Below, in pieces: positions 18,101 to 25,989 of a DNA stretch of 64,000 nt. The position numbers were made by a program, and so were the translations under genes. The notes beneath the pieces were generated by a model that saw only the letters and a list, made by a program, of their open reading frames with translations, was not told where the DNA came from and searched no databases. The first letter of the stretch is position 1; each line of letters opens with the position of its first letter. This stretch comes from Kineosporia rhizophila (GTDB lineage: Bacteria; Actinomycetota; Actinomycetes; Actinomycetales; Kineosporiaceae), in the NCBI RefSeq assembly GCF_021277265.1, contig NZ_JAJSOH010000002.1:124001-188000 (forward strand). Reading direction: 5' to 3'.

Positions 18101-18366
18101 GCCGACCCGTCAGGCCGAACCCATAGGCCGAGCCGCCAGGGCCAACCCCGCACGCCGCCCTGCTAGGCCGACCCGCACGCCGACCCGCTAGGCCAAACCC
18201 GTAGGCCGACCGGTCAGGCCAAACCCGCGCACCGACCCGTCAGGCCGACTCCGCACGCCGACCCGTCAGGCCGAACCCGCAGGCCCAGCCGTCAAGCCGC
18301 ACCGTTGGCCGACCCGTCAAGCTGCACCCGCACGCCGACCCGTCAGGCCGAACCCGCACGCCGGGC
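18101..18366. repeat. About ten copies of a degenerate 26-bp tandem repeat
   Basis: Units of 25-28 bases with consensus near GCCGACCCGTCAGGCCGAAC followed by CCGCAC repeat head to tail between two convergent genes. The best-conserved units start at 18101, 18229, 18257 and 18332. The last unit runs into the tetR gene, encoding its final residues and stop. Part of each unit can pair with itself. No coding frame is supported across the array. Confidence 0.75.
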
Positions 18367-18924
18367 CGGGAAGTGCGTCATGTTCTGCACGATCTCCCCG
18401 GCCCAGGGCTCGTCCACCTCGTCCAGGCCGGCCGTCACGATCAGATGGCACAACTGCCCGTAGGCCAGAAACGCCTGCACTGCCGCAACCCCGGCTCCCG
18501 ACCGAGACCGCGCGTACTGCCAGATCCGCCGGTTCCCGTCGGCCAGGGCCGCCCGGATCTCCGGCACATCACTGGCACTCTGGGCATGCACCTGCATCAT
18601 GAGCAACGACCGGTCAGCGATCAGCCCGGCATAGGCATCGCCCATCGCCGTCAGGAGTTCGTCCGGCGAAGCGCCCGGCGCAGCAACTGCGCCGGCCTCC
18701 AGCGCTCGCTCGATCTCGTCGAAGGTGTGCTCCAGAGCCGCCAGGAACAACCCCAGCTTGTCCCTGAACAGGCGGAACACGTACGCCTGGGAGATCCCGG
18801 CAGCATCGGCCACCGCAGTCACCGGCGTGGCGTGATAGCCGGTCGCCGCGAACACCGGGATCGCCTTGGCCACGACCGTCGCCCGGCGCACCTCAGCGGT
18901 CGACCGGCTCCGCTTCTCGTCCAT
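18343..18924 (-). CDS. TetR-family transcriptional regulator
   Basis: A 193-residue TetR-type repressor. The N-terminal DNA-binding domain (about 8-55) has VVAKAIPVFAATGYHATPVTAVADAAGISQAYVFRLFRDKLGLFLAAL; the rest is helical ligand-binding domain. The ATG at 18924 is preferred because the perfect palindrome upstream would otherwise lie inside the gene; a longer TTG-start version from 18960 exists. No Shine-Dalgarno is evident, so the transcript may be leaderless. The final residues are encoded by a unit of the adjacent tandem repeat. Target genes are unknown; autoregulation is likely. Confidence 0.88.
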   Translation of the reverse strand: MDEKRSRSTAEVRRATVVAKAIPVFAATGYHATPVTAVADAAGISQAYVFRLFRDKLGLFLAALEHTFDEIERALEAGAVAAPGASPDELLTAMGDAYAGLIADRSLLMMQVHAQSASDVPEIRAALADGNRRIWQYARSRSGAGVAAVQAFLAYGQLCHLIVTAGLDEVDEPWAGEIVQNMTHFPARRAGSA

Positions 18925-18928
18925 GTGA

Positions 18929-18944
18929 GTGAGTACATACTCAC
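18929..18944. promoter_or_regulatory. TetR operator (perfect palindrome)
   Basis: GTGAGTA-CA-TACTCAC, a perfect 7+7 inverted repeat with a 2-base spacer, starts five bases upstream of the tetR ATG. Position and symmetry fit an autoregulatory TetR operator of the GTGAGTA type. Confidence 0.65.
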
Positions 18945-18965
18945 CACAGCCGGGCGTCAAACCCC

Positions 18966-20813
18966 TCAGGGCTCGTAGTCGTCGTGCAGAACCACGCGGG
19001 AGAACTCGATCTCCTCGGACATCCGCCAGAAGTGCAGCCGCCGAGCCTGGGGCGCGTTCCGTTGCAGCGCAACGCGGTAGCAGGTGGCGCCGTCCTCCCG
19101 CCGCACGGCCTGCTCATTGGGCCCCTGCCCAGTACGCAGCACATGCATCTGCCGGCCCGCCGAGGTGTCCGCCAGACCGGTCAGCACCTCCACCACCACA
19201 TCAACGACCTTCGCCCGGTCGACCCCCGGGGTCTCCTCCAGCGAACTCACGAAACGCGGGCCGAGCCGGTACGGCCCCAGCGGGCGCTCGGCCTTCTCCC
19301 CGGCCGGGATCTTGCGGGCCCAGCACACCGTGACGTCGAAGCGGAAACGGTCGTCCGGGTCGGCAAAAAGGTCGTTCGAAGAGAGCGTCTCCCGATGATC
19401 GCGCTGGGCGCCCTTACGATTGCGGCGCCGCAGACGTTCCAGCTCCTTCTCCCGCGTGGCCAGTTGCCCGTGCTTGCGCGAGAGCTCGGCCTCCAGATGC
19501 TGAAGTTCCAAGGTCGACGACCGCAGTTCCTGCTCCAGCCGGGCCTTCTCGAGCAACGTGGCCCGAACGGTGGCCCGCGACTCCTCCAGAGCCCTCTGCG
19601 TGCTCTGCAGCGCCTCCTTGCGCACCGGCCGTTCCAGCACCTGCACCGCCCGGGCGGCGAGCATCGTCGGTGAAGGCCGCGGAAGCATCCGCACCGGCGA
19701 CCCGTTACGCAGCAACGCAACATCGTCGGCAACCTGAACGTCCGGCTTCTCGAGATAACTGGGGACGCCGATGCGCACGTTCGCGGTCAACCGCGGCCGG
19801 GTGGGTACGGGGTTGGGCGTCTCCTGCTCGGGCACAACCTTTTCCAGCAGCGGTGGCTCGGGCGCAGGTACCGCCGGATCCGGAAGTACCAGCCAGCCCG
19901 GTCCTCCCGGCAGCACCGCCAGCGAGCGCACCGGGGCGTCCTCGTCGACGTCCACGATGCTCAGCGAGGAACCTCCGGACCCGACCCGGACCGGCACCAC
20001 CTCCCCCACCGACAGCAGGTCACGCAGGTCTTCGGTCGAGTCGTCGGTGACCCGGGCCCGCGGGACCGAGGCCGAGATCCCCGGCAGCAGGGCAACCTGG
20101 CACGAGGCCGAACCCACCGACTGCACGCAGGCCAGAAGTACCTCCCCGTCCGCCACCTCGGCCAGCCGTTCGCCGGGCGAGGCGAGCATGCCGGACACAT
20201 CCAGCCTGCGGGAGCTCTCGTCGAACACTCCCCGAACCTGCATACCCCGCTCGAAAAGACGTTCCGAAGGCACACCCGGGCACAGCAGCCCGACCTGGAT
20301 CGTTGCATAGCGCCCGTCGGTCAGACTGACCATCGCCTGCGACGGATTCGGGCAACCACTCACCACGCCGGAGACCTCCGGCAGGACCGCCCGGCTCGAG
20401 GAGCCCATCGGCAGGGCCAGCAGCCCGGCCGAGGCCGCGGCCTTCAGTCCGTCCTCGAGCAGTCGCTCGGTGGTCGTGATCCCCTCGGCCGCCGAATAGG
20501 CGAACCGCAGCCGCGATCGGCGCAGGTCGTGCACCCACTCCAGGCCGGTCGGATAGACCCGCCCAGCGCCGCCGTACACCTGCGTGAGCTCCGGCATCCC
20601 CCGCGAGAAGGCCCAGGAAGCAGCCGCGTCCGAGATCAGGTAGACGTCGGCCAGCCCGCTCAGCTCGGTGGCCAGCCGGTCCGCGTCTATGTACGGCCGG
20701 GTGGCTCCGCGCGCCATCGTCACCACGACCGTCGGCCGGGTGCGCCCGGGCCGATTCAGTTCCTCGGCAAGTTCCTCGGCCCGCCTGGGACCAGTGATCG
20801 TCTGAGCCGCCAC
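18966..20813 (-). CDS. Uncharacterised multidomain protein with central coiled coil
   Basis: 615 residues from the GTG at 20813 (GGGGG six bases upstream). I do not recognise a characterised family. An N-terminal alpha/beta domain (about 25-110) has TVVVTMARGATRPYIDADRLA and a VYGGAGRVYPTGLEW motif. The middle (about 110-330) looks beta-rich and includes two stretches resembling S1-like OB strands (MQVRGVFDESSRRLDVSGML and VVPVRVGSGGSSLSIVDV). A Glu/Arg-rich coiled coil lies at about 430-490, and a final domain (about 500-615) is mixed alpha/beta. There is no signal peptide or membrane segment. It faces a phage-like fragment on the other strand. Confidence 0.75.
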   Translation of the reverse strand: MAAQTITGPRRAEELAEELNRPGRTRPTVVVTMARGATRPYIDADRLATELSGLADVYLISDAAASWAFSRGMPELTQVYGGAGRVYPTGLEWVHDLRRSRLRFAYSAAEGITTTERLLEDGLKAAASAGLLALPMGSSSRAVLPEVSGVVSGCPNPSQAMVSLTDGRYATIQVGLLCPGVPSERLFERGMQVRGVFDESSRRLDVSGMLASPGERLAEVADGEVLLACVQSVGSASCQVALLPGISASVPRARVTDDSTEDLRDLLSVGEVVPVRVGSGGSSLSIVDVDEDAPVRSLAVLPGGPGWLVLPDPAVPAPEPPLLEKVVPEQETPNPVPTRPRLTANVRIGVPSYLEKPDVQVADDVALLRNGSPVRMLPRPSPTMLAARAVQVLERPVRKEALQSTQRALEESRATVRATLLEKARLEQELRSSTLELQHLEAELSRKHGQLATREKELERLRRRNRKGAQRDHRETLSSNDLFADPDDRFRFDVTVCWARKIPAGEKAERPLGPYRLGPRFVSSLEETPGVDRAKVVDVVVEVLTGLADTSAGRQMHVLRTGQGPNEQAVRREDGATCYRVALQRNAPQARRLHFWRMSEEIEFSRVVLHDDYEP

Positions 20814-20873
20814 AACCGTCCCCCTCGATTGCTCCCCCTGGCGATCATCGGCGGCCACCGGGGCAACCTGAAG

Positions 20874-21068
20874 ATGCGACCAGGCCTGATCGCCGACGTG
20901 GTGAACGGCAAGCTGGTTGCCGTACCCCGCGGGGTGATGGCGGCCGGAGCCATCCTCCAGGGCGGGCGCGGCGGGGTGGACCTGCCGGAGAAGGACGTCG
21001 ACCGGGTGAAGAGCCACCTCGCCAAGTACTACGCCAAGATGGACGACACGGCCCCCTGGGACCGCTAG
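20874..21068 (+). CDS. Small phage-structural-like protein or gene remnant
   Basis: A 64-residue frame reading IADVVNGKLVAVPRGVMAAGAILQGGRGGVDLPEKDVDRVKSHLAKYYAKMDDTAPWD. From memory this pattern resembles the C-terminal part of phage head-region proteins (an IADVVDGxLxAVPRA block followed by YYxKM...PPW). The N-terminal portion expected for those proteins is absent, so this is either a small stand-alone gene or what is left of a prophage gene. It overlaps the end of the UbiA gene by four bases. Confidence 0.45.
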   Translation: MRPGLIADVVNGKLVAVPRGVMAAGAILQGGRGGVDLPEKDVDRVKSHLAKYYAKMDDTAPWDR

Positions 21069-21913
21069 GCGGTGACCAGGAATCCGGTCACCAGCAAGGC
21101 GACCGAGACCAGAGTCAGCCGGAACGCGGCATACCCACCGCGCACTCCGACCTGCCGCGACGCGCCGGCCAGCGCAAGAACGACTCCGGCGAGCAGCAGC
21201 ACGATCCCGGCAACACGACGTACCGTTCCGATTCCTTCGGCCCCCAGTACGCCGAACAGCAGGCAGCCCGCCGCCGCAGCGATCAGCACCGCCATCACGG
21301 TCAGAGACGCTGCAGGCCCGATTCTTTGGGGTAGGCCGCGCACTCCGGTGAGGGCATCCGCCTCGGTGTCGCCGACCGTGTTCGCGAAATGCGCCCCCGC
21401 ACCCAGCAGGGCAGCCGCAACAATGGTGGACGTCGGTGGCGGCTGCCCGAGAACGGCCAGTGAGGCGATCACGGGTAACAGACCGAACGAGAGGACGTAT
21501 GGAAGCGGGCTTACGGGGGTACTTTTCAGGCCTGCGTTGTAGCCGACGGCACTGAGCACCGCGATCAGGTGATACAGACCGGCGTCGTGCGCCAGCTGAG
21601 CGGAGACCAGCACGGCGGCGGCGGCCGCCAGGCAGGCCGCCGCCTGGACCACGGCCGCGCTGATCAGGCCGGCGCTGATCGGCTTGTCGTGGCGCTGCGC
21701 GGCCTGGTCGCGCTCCGCGTCGAAGCCGTCGTTCGACCAGCCCACACACAGCTGACCAGCCAGGATGGCCGCCCCGACGAGCAGGGCACTGCGCACCCCG
21801 GCGGCCGAGAGACCATCCTGGACCGCGAGGGCGTAAGCCGTCGCGAACACTGTGACAGCCGCGCTCGGAAGTGGATGACAGGCGTCCACCATTGCCCGAA
21901 AAGAACGCCCCAT
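21065..21913 (-). CDS. UbiA-family prenyltransferase
   Basis: A 282-residue integral membrane protein with about eight hydrophobic helices. The first Asp-rich prenyl-diphosphate-binding motif is NDGFDAERD followed by KPISAGLIS (about 62-83). The second region, NTVGDTEADALTGVRGLPQRIG, is the expected DxxxD plus the lysine/arginine-poor variant. Acceptor and prenyl chain cannot be told; the MenA/UbiA-like actinobacterial paralogues differ widely. It starts seven bases after the upstream tetR stop, so it is probably cotranscribed with that regulator. Confidence 0.9.
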   Translation of the reverse strand: MGRSFRAMVDACHPLPSAAVTVFATAYALAVQDGLSAAGVRSALLVGAAILAGQLCVGWSNDGFDAERDQAAQRHDKPISAGLISAAVVQAAACLAAAAAVLVSAQLAHDAGLYHLIAVLSAVGYNAGLKSTPVSPLPYVLSFGLLPVIASLAVLGQPPPTSTIVAAALLGAGAHFANTVGDTEADALTGVRGLPQRIGPAASLTVMAVLIAAAAGCLLFGVLGAEGIGTVRRVAGIVLLLAGVVLALAGASRQVGVRGGYAAFRLTLVSVALLVTGFLVTA

Positions 21914-21920
21914 CAGCGCG

Positions 21921-22685
21921 TCAGGCCCGTTCGATCATCGCGCTGATGCCGTCCAGCACCCGGTCCAGGCCGAACTGCATCTCCGACCAGATCAGGTCTG
22001 CCTCCGGCGGCGGCTCCCCCGGCCCGGGCACGTCGGCCTCCAGCGCCCCACTGGTCAGGGTCTGAGCCAGGGCGGGGAACCGCTCGTCGTCGAGAACCCG
22101 CCGGGCCACCGCGGCGAAGGTGGCCGCCGCAGGCACGGCGCCCGCCCCGATCTCGGCCGCCAGCAGCCCGTATCCCCGCATCAGGTTGCTCAGCAGCAGG
22201 ATCGAGGCCAGCTTCTCGCCCTCGGAGAGCCCGGTGCCGCGCAGGCAACGCAACCCGTTCTCCATCCAGAGCATCTGATTGGGCAGCGGCGGCAAGGTGG
22301 TGATCGGGATCCGCATCACCCAGGGACGTCTGCGGTAGGTCGCGAGCACTTCGGTGGCCCAGTTCTGGAGACCCTCACGCCAGTCCTGCCCCTCGGGCGG
22401 CATCTCGGCCGGAGGGCCCACCCCGGCGTCGAGCATCAGGACCAGCAACTCGTCCTTGTTGCCGATGTGCCGGTAGAGCGCCATGGCGGTGACGCCTACC
22501 TCGGCCGCCACCTTGCTCATCGACACCGCCGCCAGCCCGTCGGTGTCGGCGATGCGTACCGCCGCATCCACGATCTCGGTCACCCCGACCGTAGGCCGCG
22601 GGCCCTTGACCGGGCGTTCCCGCATGCCCCAGACGGCCGCGATTCCTGCGGACACCGGAAGCTCCGCCTGGTCGTCATCCGCCAT
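21921..22685 (-). CDS. TetR/AcrR regulator (TetR C-terminal type)
   Basis: 254 residues. After a 30-residue leader, the HTH domain (about 33-80) reads GVTEIVDAAVRIADTDGLAAVSMSKVAAEVGVTAMALYRHIGNKDELL. The C-terminal domain resembles that of TetR itself (drug-exporter repressors). It is divergent from a DrrAB-type ABC exporter, with operator-like repeats in the 93-base gap, and upstream of the UbiA gene. It most likely represses the exporter in the absence of its ligand. Confidence 0.9.
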   Translation of the reverse strand: MADDDQAELPVSAGIAAVWGMRERPVKGPRPTVGVTEIVDAAVRIADTDGLAAVSMSKVAAEVGVTAMALYRHIGNKDELLVLMLDAGVGPPAEMPPEGQDWREGLQNWATEVLATYRRRPWVMRIPITTLPPLPNQMLWMENGLRCLRGTGLSEGEKLASILLLSNLMRGYGLLAAEIGAGAVPAAATFAAVARRVLDDERFPALAQTLTSGALEADVPGPGEPPPEADLIWSEMQFGLDRVLDGISAMIERA

Positions 22686-22709
22686 GACCCCACCATCTCA
22701 CCAAGTCTT

Positions 22710-22749
22710 CTGTGTACACCCTAGACAGTTAGGTATACGCTTTACACAG
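22710..22749. promoter_or_regulatory. Divergent promoter/operator between tetR and drrA-like genes
   Basis: An inverted repeat CTGTGTA (22710-22716) / TACACAG (22743-22749) flanks an inner imperfect palindrome, GTACACCCTA (22714-22723) against TAGGTATAC (22730-22738). A further CATACACAG follows at 22757-22765. The region is AT-richer than its surroundings and the only space for promoters of the divergent genes. Confidence 0.55.
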
Positions 22750-22778
22750 TTTAGGTCATACACAGAACAGGGGCTGAT

Positions 22779-23768
22779 GTGAACCGAACCGCTCAAGACC
22801 ACCGATCTCCGAACGCGATCTCCACCCGCGGCCTGACCAAGCGCTACGGCGGCCACACCGTCCTGCGCGACCTGGATCTCGAGGTCGCCGCGGGCTCGAT
22901 CTTCGCCCTGCTCGGGCCGAACGGCGCCGGTAAGACGACCGCCGTACGCATCCTCGCCACCCTCACCCCGCCCGACGCGGGAACCGCCACCGTGAACGGC
23001 CTGGACGTGGTGAGCCGGCGGCGGGAGCTGCGCCGGACGATCAGCCTGACCGGGCAGTACGCCGCTCTGGACGAACTGCAGACCGGGCGGGAGAACCTGC
23101 GCATGCTCGGCGCCCTGGCCGGGCTGGCCCGCGACCGGGCCCGGTCGCGGGCCGGTGAACTGCTCGACCAGCTCGACCTCGCCGAGGCGGCCGACCGGCA
23201 GGTCGTCACATACTCCGGAGGTATGCGCCGCCGGCTCGACCTGGCCGCCGGCCTGCTGCGCCGGCCCGCGGTGATGTTCCTCGACGAGCCCACGACCGGT
23301 CTGGACCCGCGCAGCCGGGAACAGCTCTGGCAGGTGATCACCGAGGTCGCCGAGGGCGGGACCACGGTGTTCCTGACCACCCAGTACCTCGAGGAGGCCG
23401 ATCGGCTGGCCGACCGCGTGGCGATCGTGGACCAGGGGCGCAAAGTCGTCGAGGGCACCCCCGGTGAGCTGAAGCGGCAGGTCGGAGGGGAACTGCTGCG
23501 CATCTCACCGACCGATGCCCAAGCCCTCGACATCCTGACTTCCCGAGCCGGGACCGAGGCGAGCACCGACGTCCTCAATCTGGTTCTCACCATCCCGATC
23601 ACCGACGACGCGGCCGGGATCCGCGGGCGGCTGGACCTTCTCGACCCCGACCGCACGCTGATCCGGCACTTCTCACTGCACCGCCCGGACCTGGACGACG
23701 TGTTCTTCGCCTTCACCGGGCACCCCACCAGCGCACCGATCCGCGACGAGGAGCCCAGCCATGTCTGA
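22779..23768 (+). CDS. DrrA-type ABC exporter ATP-binding protein
   Basis: A 329-residue nucleotide-binding subunit of an ABC-2 exporter, like daunorubicin-resistance DrrA. Walker A is GPNGAGKTT (about 48-56), the signature is YSGGMRRRLDLA, Walker B is AVMFLDEPTTGLDPR, and the switch region is FLTTQYLEEAD. The last 90 residues form the DrrA-type C-terminal extension with the DDVFFAFTGH ending. GTG start with AGGGG upstream. It overlaps the permease gene by eight bases. The likely substrate is a hydrophobic drug or metabolite. Confidence 0.93.
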   Translation: MNRTAQDHRSPNAISTRGLTKRYGGHTVLRDLDLEVAAGSIFALLGPNGAGKTTAVRILATLTPPDAGTATVNGLDVVSRRRELRRTISLTGQYAALDELQTGRENLRMLGALAGLARDRARSRAGELLDQLDLAEAADRQVVTYSGGMRRRLDLAAGLLRRPAVMFLDEPTTGLDPRSREQLWQVITEVAEGGTTVFLTTQYLEEADRLADRVAIVDQGRKVVEGTPGELKRQVGGELLRISPTDAQALDILTSRAGTEASTDVLNLVLTIPITDDAAGIRGRLDLLDPDRTLIRHFSLHRPDLDDVFFAFTGHPTSAPIRDEEPSHV

Positions 23769-24540
23769 CCTGACCCTCACCACCGGTCCCGGGACCGCAG
23801 CCACCGCGCTCAGCCTGACCGGCCGTACTCTGCGGCTCTCCCGGCGCAACACCGAGGCGCTGGTGATGTCGCTGGTCCTGCCGCTCATGCTGATGCTGGT
23901 CTTCGTCTACCTCTTCGGCGGCGCGGTGCAGACCGGCACCGAGTACGTGACCTACGTGGTGCCCGGCGTGCTGCTGCTGTGCGCCTCCTTCGGCGCCTCG
24001 CTCACCGCGGGTGCGGTGAGCCACGACATGAGCAGCGGCATCATCGACCGGTTCAGATCGATGGACGTCGGTGGCGGCTGGTTCCTGTGCAGTCACGTGG
24101 TTGCCAGCCTGGTTCGCAACCTGGTCTCCACCACCGTCGTCCTCGGGGTCGCCGTCGCCATCGGTTTCCGCCCGCACACCACCCCGCTGCGCGCCCTGGC
24201 CGCCGCCGGCGTCCTGTTCGCCTTCGTCCTGGCCCTCTCCTGGCTCTCTGCCGTGGCCGGGCTGATCGCCAGGACCCCGGAGGCGGCCAGCGGTTTCACC
24301 TTCGTCCCGATGTTCCTGCCCTACGCCAGCAGCGCCTTCGTACCGATCGACACGATGCCCAGCTGGCTCCGCGCGTTCGCCGAGAACCAGCCGGTGACGC
24401 CGGTGGTGGAGAGCGTGCGCGGGTTCCTGCTCGGCACCGAGGTCGGCTCCGCCCCGGGCCTGGCCCTGGCCTGGAGCGGTGGCCTGCTGCTGATCGGCGT
24501 GGCCCTGTCCGGGGTGCTCTTCCGACGCCGCACCGCCTGA
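23761..24540 (+). CDS. DrrB-type ABC-2 permease
   Basis: A 259-residue membrane subunit with six hydrophobic segments: around 40-60, 75-97, 120-145, 150-172, 180-200 and 230-250. It carries the ABC-2 pattern of MSSGIIDRFRSMDVGGGWFL after the second segment and SSAFVPIDTMPSWLRAFAENQPVTPVVESVRGFLLG near the end, typical of DrrB/ABC-2 exporters. It is translationally coupled to the ATPase upstream, and together they form a complete exporter. Confidence 0.93.
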   Translation: MSDLTLTTGPGTAATALSLTGRTLRLSRRNTEALVMSLVLPLMLMLVFVYLFGGAVQTGTEYVTYVVPGVLLLCASFGASLTAGAVSHDMSSGIIDRFRSMDVGGGWFLCSHVVASLVRNLVSTTVVLGVAVAIGFRPHTTPLRALAAAGVLFAFVLALSWLSAVAGLIARTPEAASGFTFVPMFLPYASSAFVPIDTMPSWLRAFAENQPVTPVVESVRGFLLGTEVGSAPGLALAWSGGLLLIGVALSGVLFRRRTA

Positions 24541-24600
24541 GCCGAGCGGTCCGGACCCGCCCAGGAAATCCGGTTCGTATGCGTGTCGTACCGTCGGGTC

Positions 24601-25125
24601 GTGTCTCAGAAGCTGCTGATCATCTCCGATACCCATCTGCCCAAACGCGGCCACGACCTGCCGGCCGAGGTGTGGACGGCGGTGGCGGAGGCCGACGTGG
24701 TGTTCCACGCGGGCGACTGGGTGCTGGAATCGCTGCTCGACCGGCTGGAGGGACGGGCCCGCAAGGTGGTCGGGGTGTGGGGCAACAACGACGGGCCCGG
24801 CCTGCGCCGACGCCTGCCCGAGGTGGCCCGCGTGGAGGTGGAGGGCGTGCGCATCGCCATGACCCACGAGACCGGCTCCAAGGACGGCCGCGAGAAGCGT
24901 TGCGACAAGGCCTACCCCGACACCGACGTCCTCCTCTTCGGCCACAGCCACATTCCCTGGGACACCACCACCCCCAACGGCCTGCGACTGCTCAACCCCG
25001 GCTCCCCCACCGACCGCCGCAAGGAACCCGACCACACCTACCTGACCGCGGTGGCCCAGGACGGGGAACTGCGGGACGTCGTCCTGCACCGGATGCCACC
25101 CGGCCCTAGCCTGAGGCATGGCTGA
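24601..25125 (+). CDS. YfcE-type metallophosphoesterase
   Basis: A 174-residue calcineurin-like phosphodiesterase. Metal ligands are visible in SDTHL (about 8-12), AGDW, GNND, THE and FGHSHIP, the complete order for the YfcE/MJ0936 family. The GTG at 24601 matches the family N-terminus (KLLIISDTH); 24583 is an alternative. Natural substrate unknown. It overlaps the DUF72 gene by eight bases. Confidence 0.9.
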   Translation: MSQKLLIISDTHLPKRGHDLPAEVWTAVAEADVVFHAGDWVLESLLDRLEGRARKVVGVWGNNDGPGLRRRLPEVARVEVEGVRIAMTHETGSKDGREKRCDKAYPDTDVLLFGHSHIPWDTTTPNGLRLLNPGSPTDRRKEPDHTYLTAVAQDGELRDVVLHRMPPGPSLRHG

Positions 25126-25987
25126 CGTCCGGATCGGCATCTCGGGGTGGCGCTACCCGCCCTGGCGAGGCACGTTCTACCCGAAGGGCCTCACCCAGGC
25201 CCGCGAACTGGAATACGCCGCCCAGCGCCTGAACTCGATCGAGATCAACGGGTCGTTCTACTCGCTCCAGCGCCCGTCCAGCTACCGCCAGTGGGCCGCC
25301 CAGACCCCCGACGACTTCGTCTTCACGCTCAAGGGCAGCCGTTTCATCACCCACATGAAACGGCTGAAGGACATCGACACCCCGCTGGCCACCTTCCTGG
25401 CCAGCGGGGTCCTCGCTCTCGGGCCGAAACTCGGCCCGATGCTCTGGCAGTTGCCGCCCACGATGCCCTACGAGCGCGACGTCCTCGGCCCCTTCCTGGA
25501 CAAGCTGCCCACCAGCACCACCCAGGCCGCCCGGCTCGCCCGAGGGCACGACGGCAAACTGAAGGAGGACCGGGTACTCCTGGAACCCGACGCCGACCGC
25601 CCGATCCGCCACGCCCTCGAGGTGCGCCACCCCAGCTTCGCCGACGCCGACCTCGTGCAGCTGCTACGAGACCACAACGTCGCTCTGGTGATAGCCGACT
25701 CAGCCGGCAAGTTCCCCGTCCTCGAAGACGTCACCGCCGACTTCGTCTACGTGCGCCTGCACGGCGAAGAGGAGCTCTACGTCAGCGGTTACGACACCGC
25801 AAGCCTGGACCGCTGGGCAGACCGCGTGCGGCAGTGGCATTCCGGCCGCATCCGCCGCACCCCCAACACCATCACGACCCTGCCGCCCAGCCGCGCCGCC
25901 CGGGACGTGTTCGTCTACTTCGACAACGACGCCAAGGTGCACGCCCCGTACGACGCGATGTCGCTCGCCGAGCGCCTGGTGGTCTAG
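25118..25987 (+). CDS. DUF72 domain protein
   Basis: A 289-residue TIM-barrel-like DUF72 protein. Signature stretches are RIGISGWRYPPWRGTFYPKGL (about 4-24), LNSIEINGSFYSLQRPSSYRQWAAQTPDDFVFTLKG, and near the end FVYVRLHGEEELYVSGY and FVYFDNDAKVHAPYDA. Function in bacteria is unknown, though the fold suggests a nucleic-acid-related or hydrolase role. It overlaps the upstream phosphoesterase and is probably cotranscribed with it. Confidence 0.92.
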   Translation: MADVRIGISGWRYPPWRGTFYPKGLTQARELEYAAQRLNSIEINGSFYSLQRPSSYRQWAAQTPDDFVFTLKGSRFITHMKRLKDIDTPLATFLASGVLALGPKLGPMLWQLPPTMPYERDVLGPFLDKLPTSTTQAARLARGHDGKLKEDRVLLEPDADRPIRHALEVRHPSFADADLVQLLRDHNVALVIADSAGKFPVLEDVTADFVYVRLHGEEELYVSGYDTASLDRWADRVRQWHSGRIRRTPNTITTLPPSRAARDVFVYFDNDAKVHAPYDAMSLAERLVV

Positions 25988-25989
25988 GT

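Noticed and set aside
18101-18366. CRISPR array interpretation of the 26-bp repeats
   Set aside because: Units are contiguous without spacers and are degenerate; no cas genes nearby.
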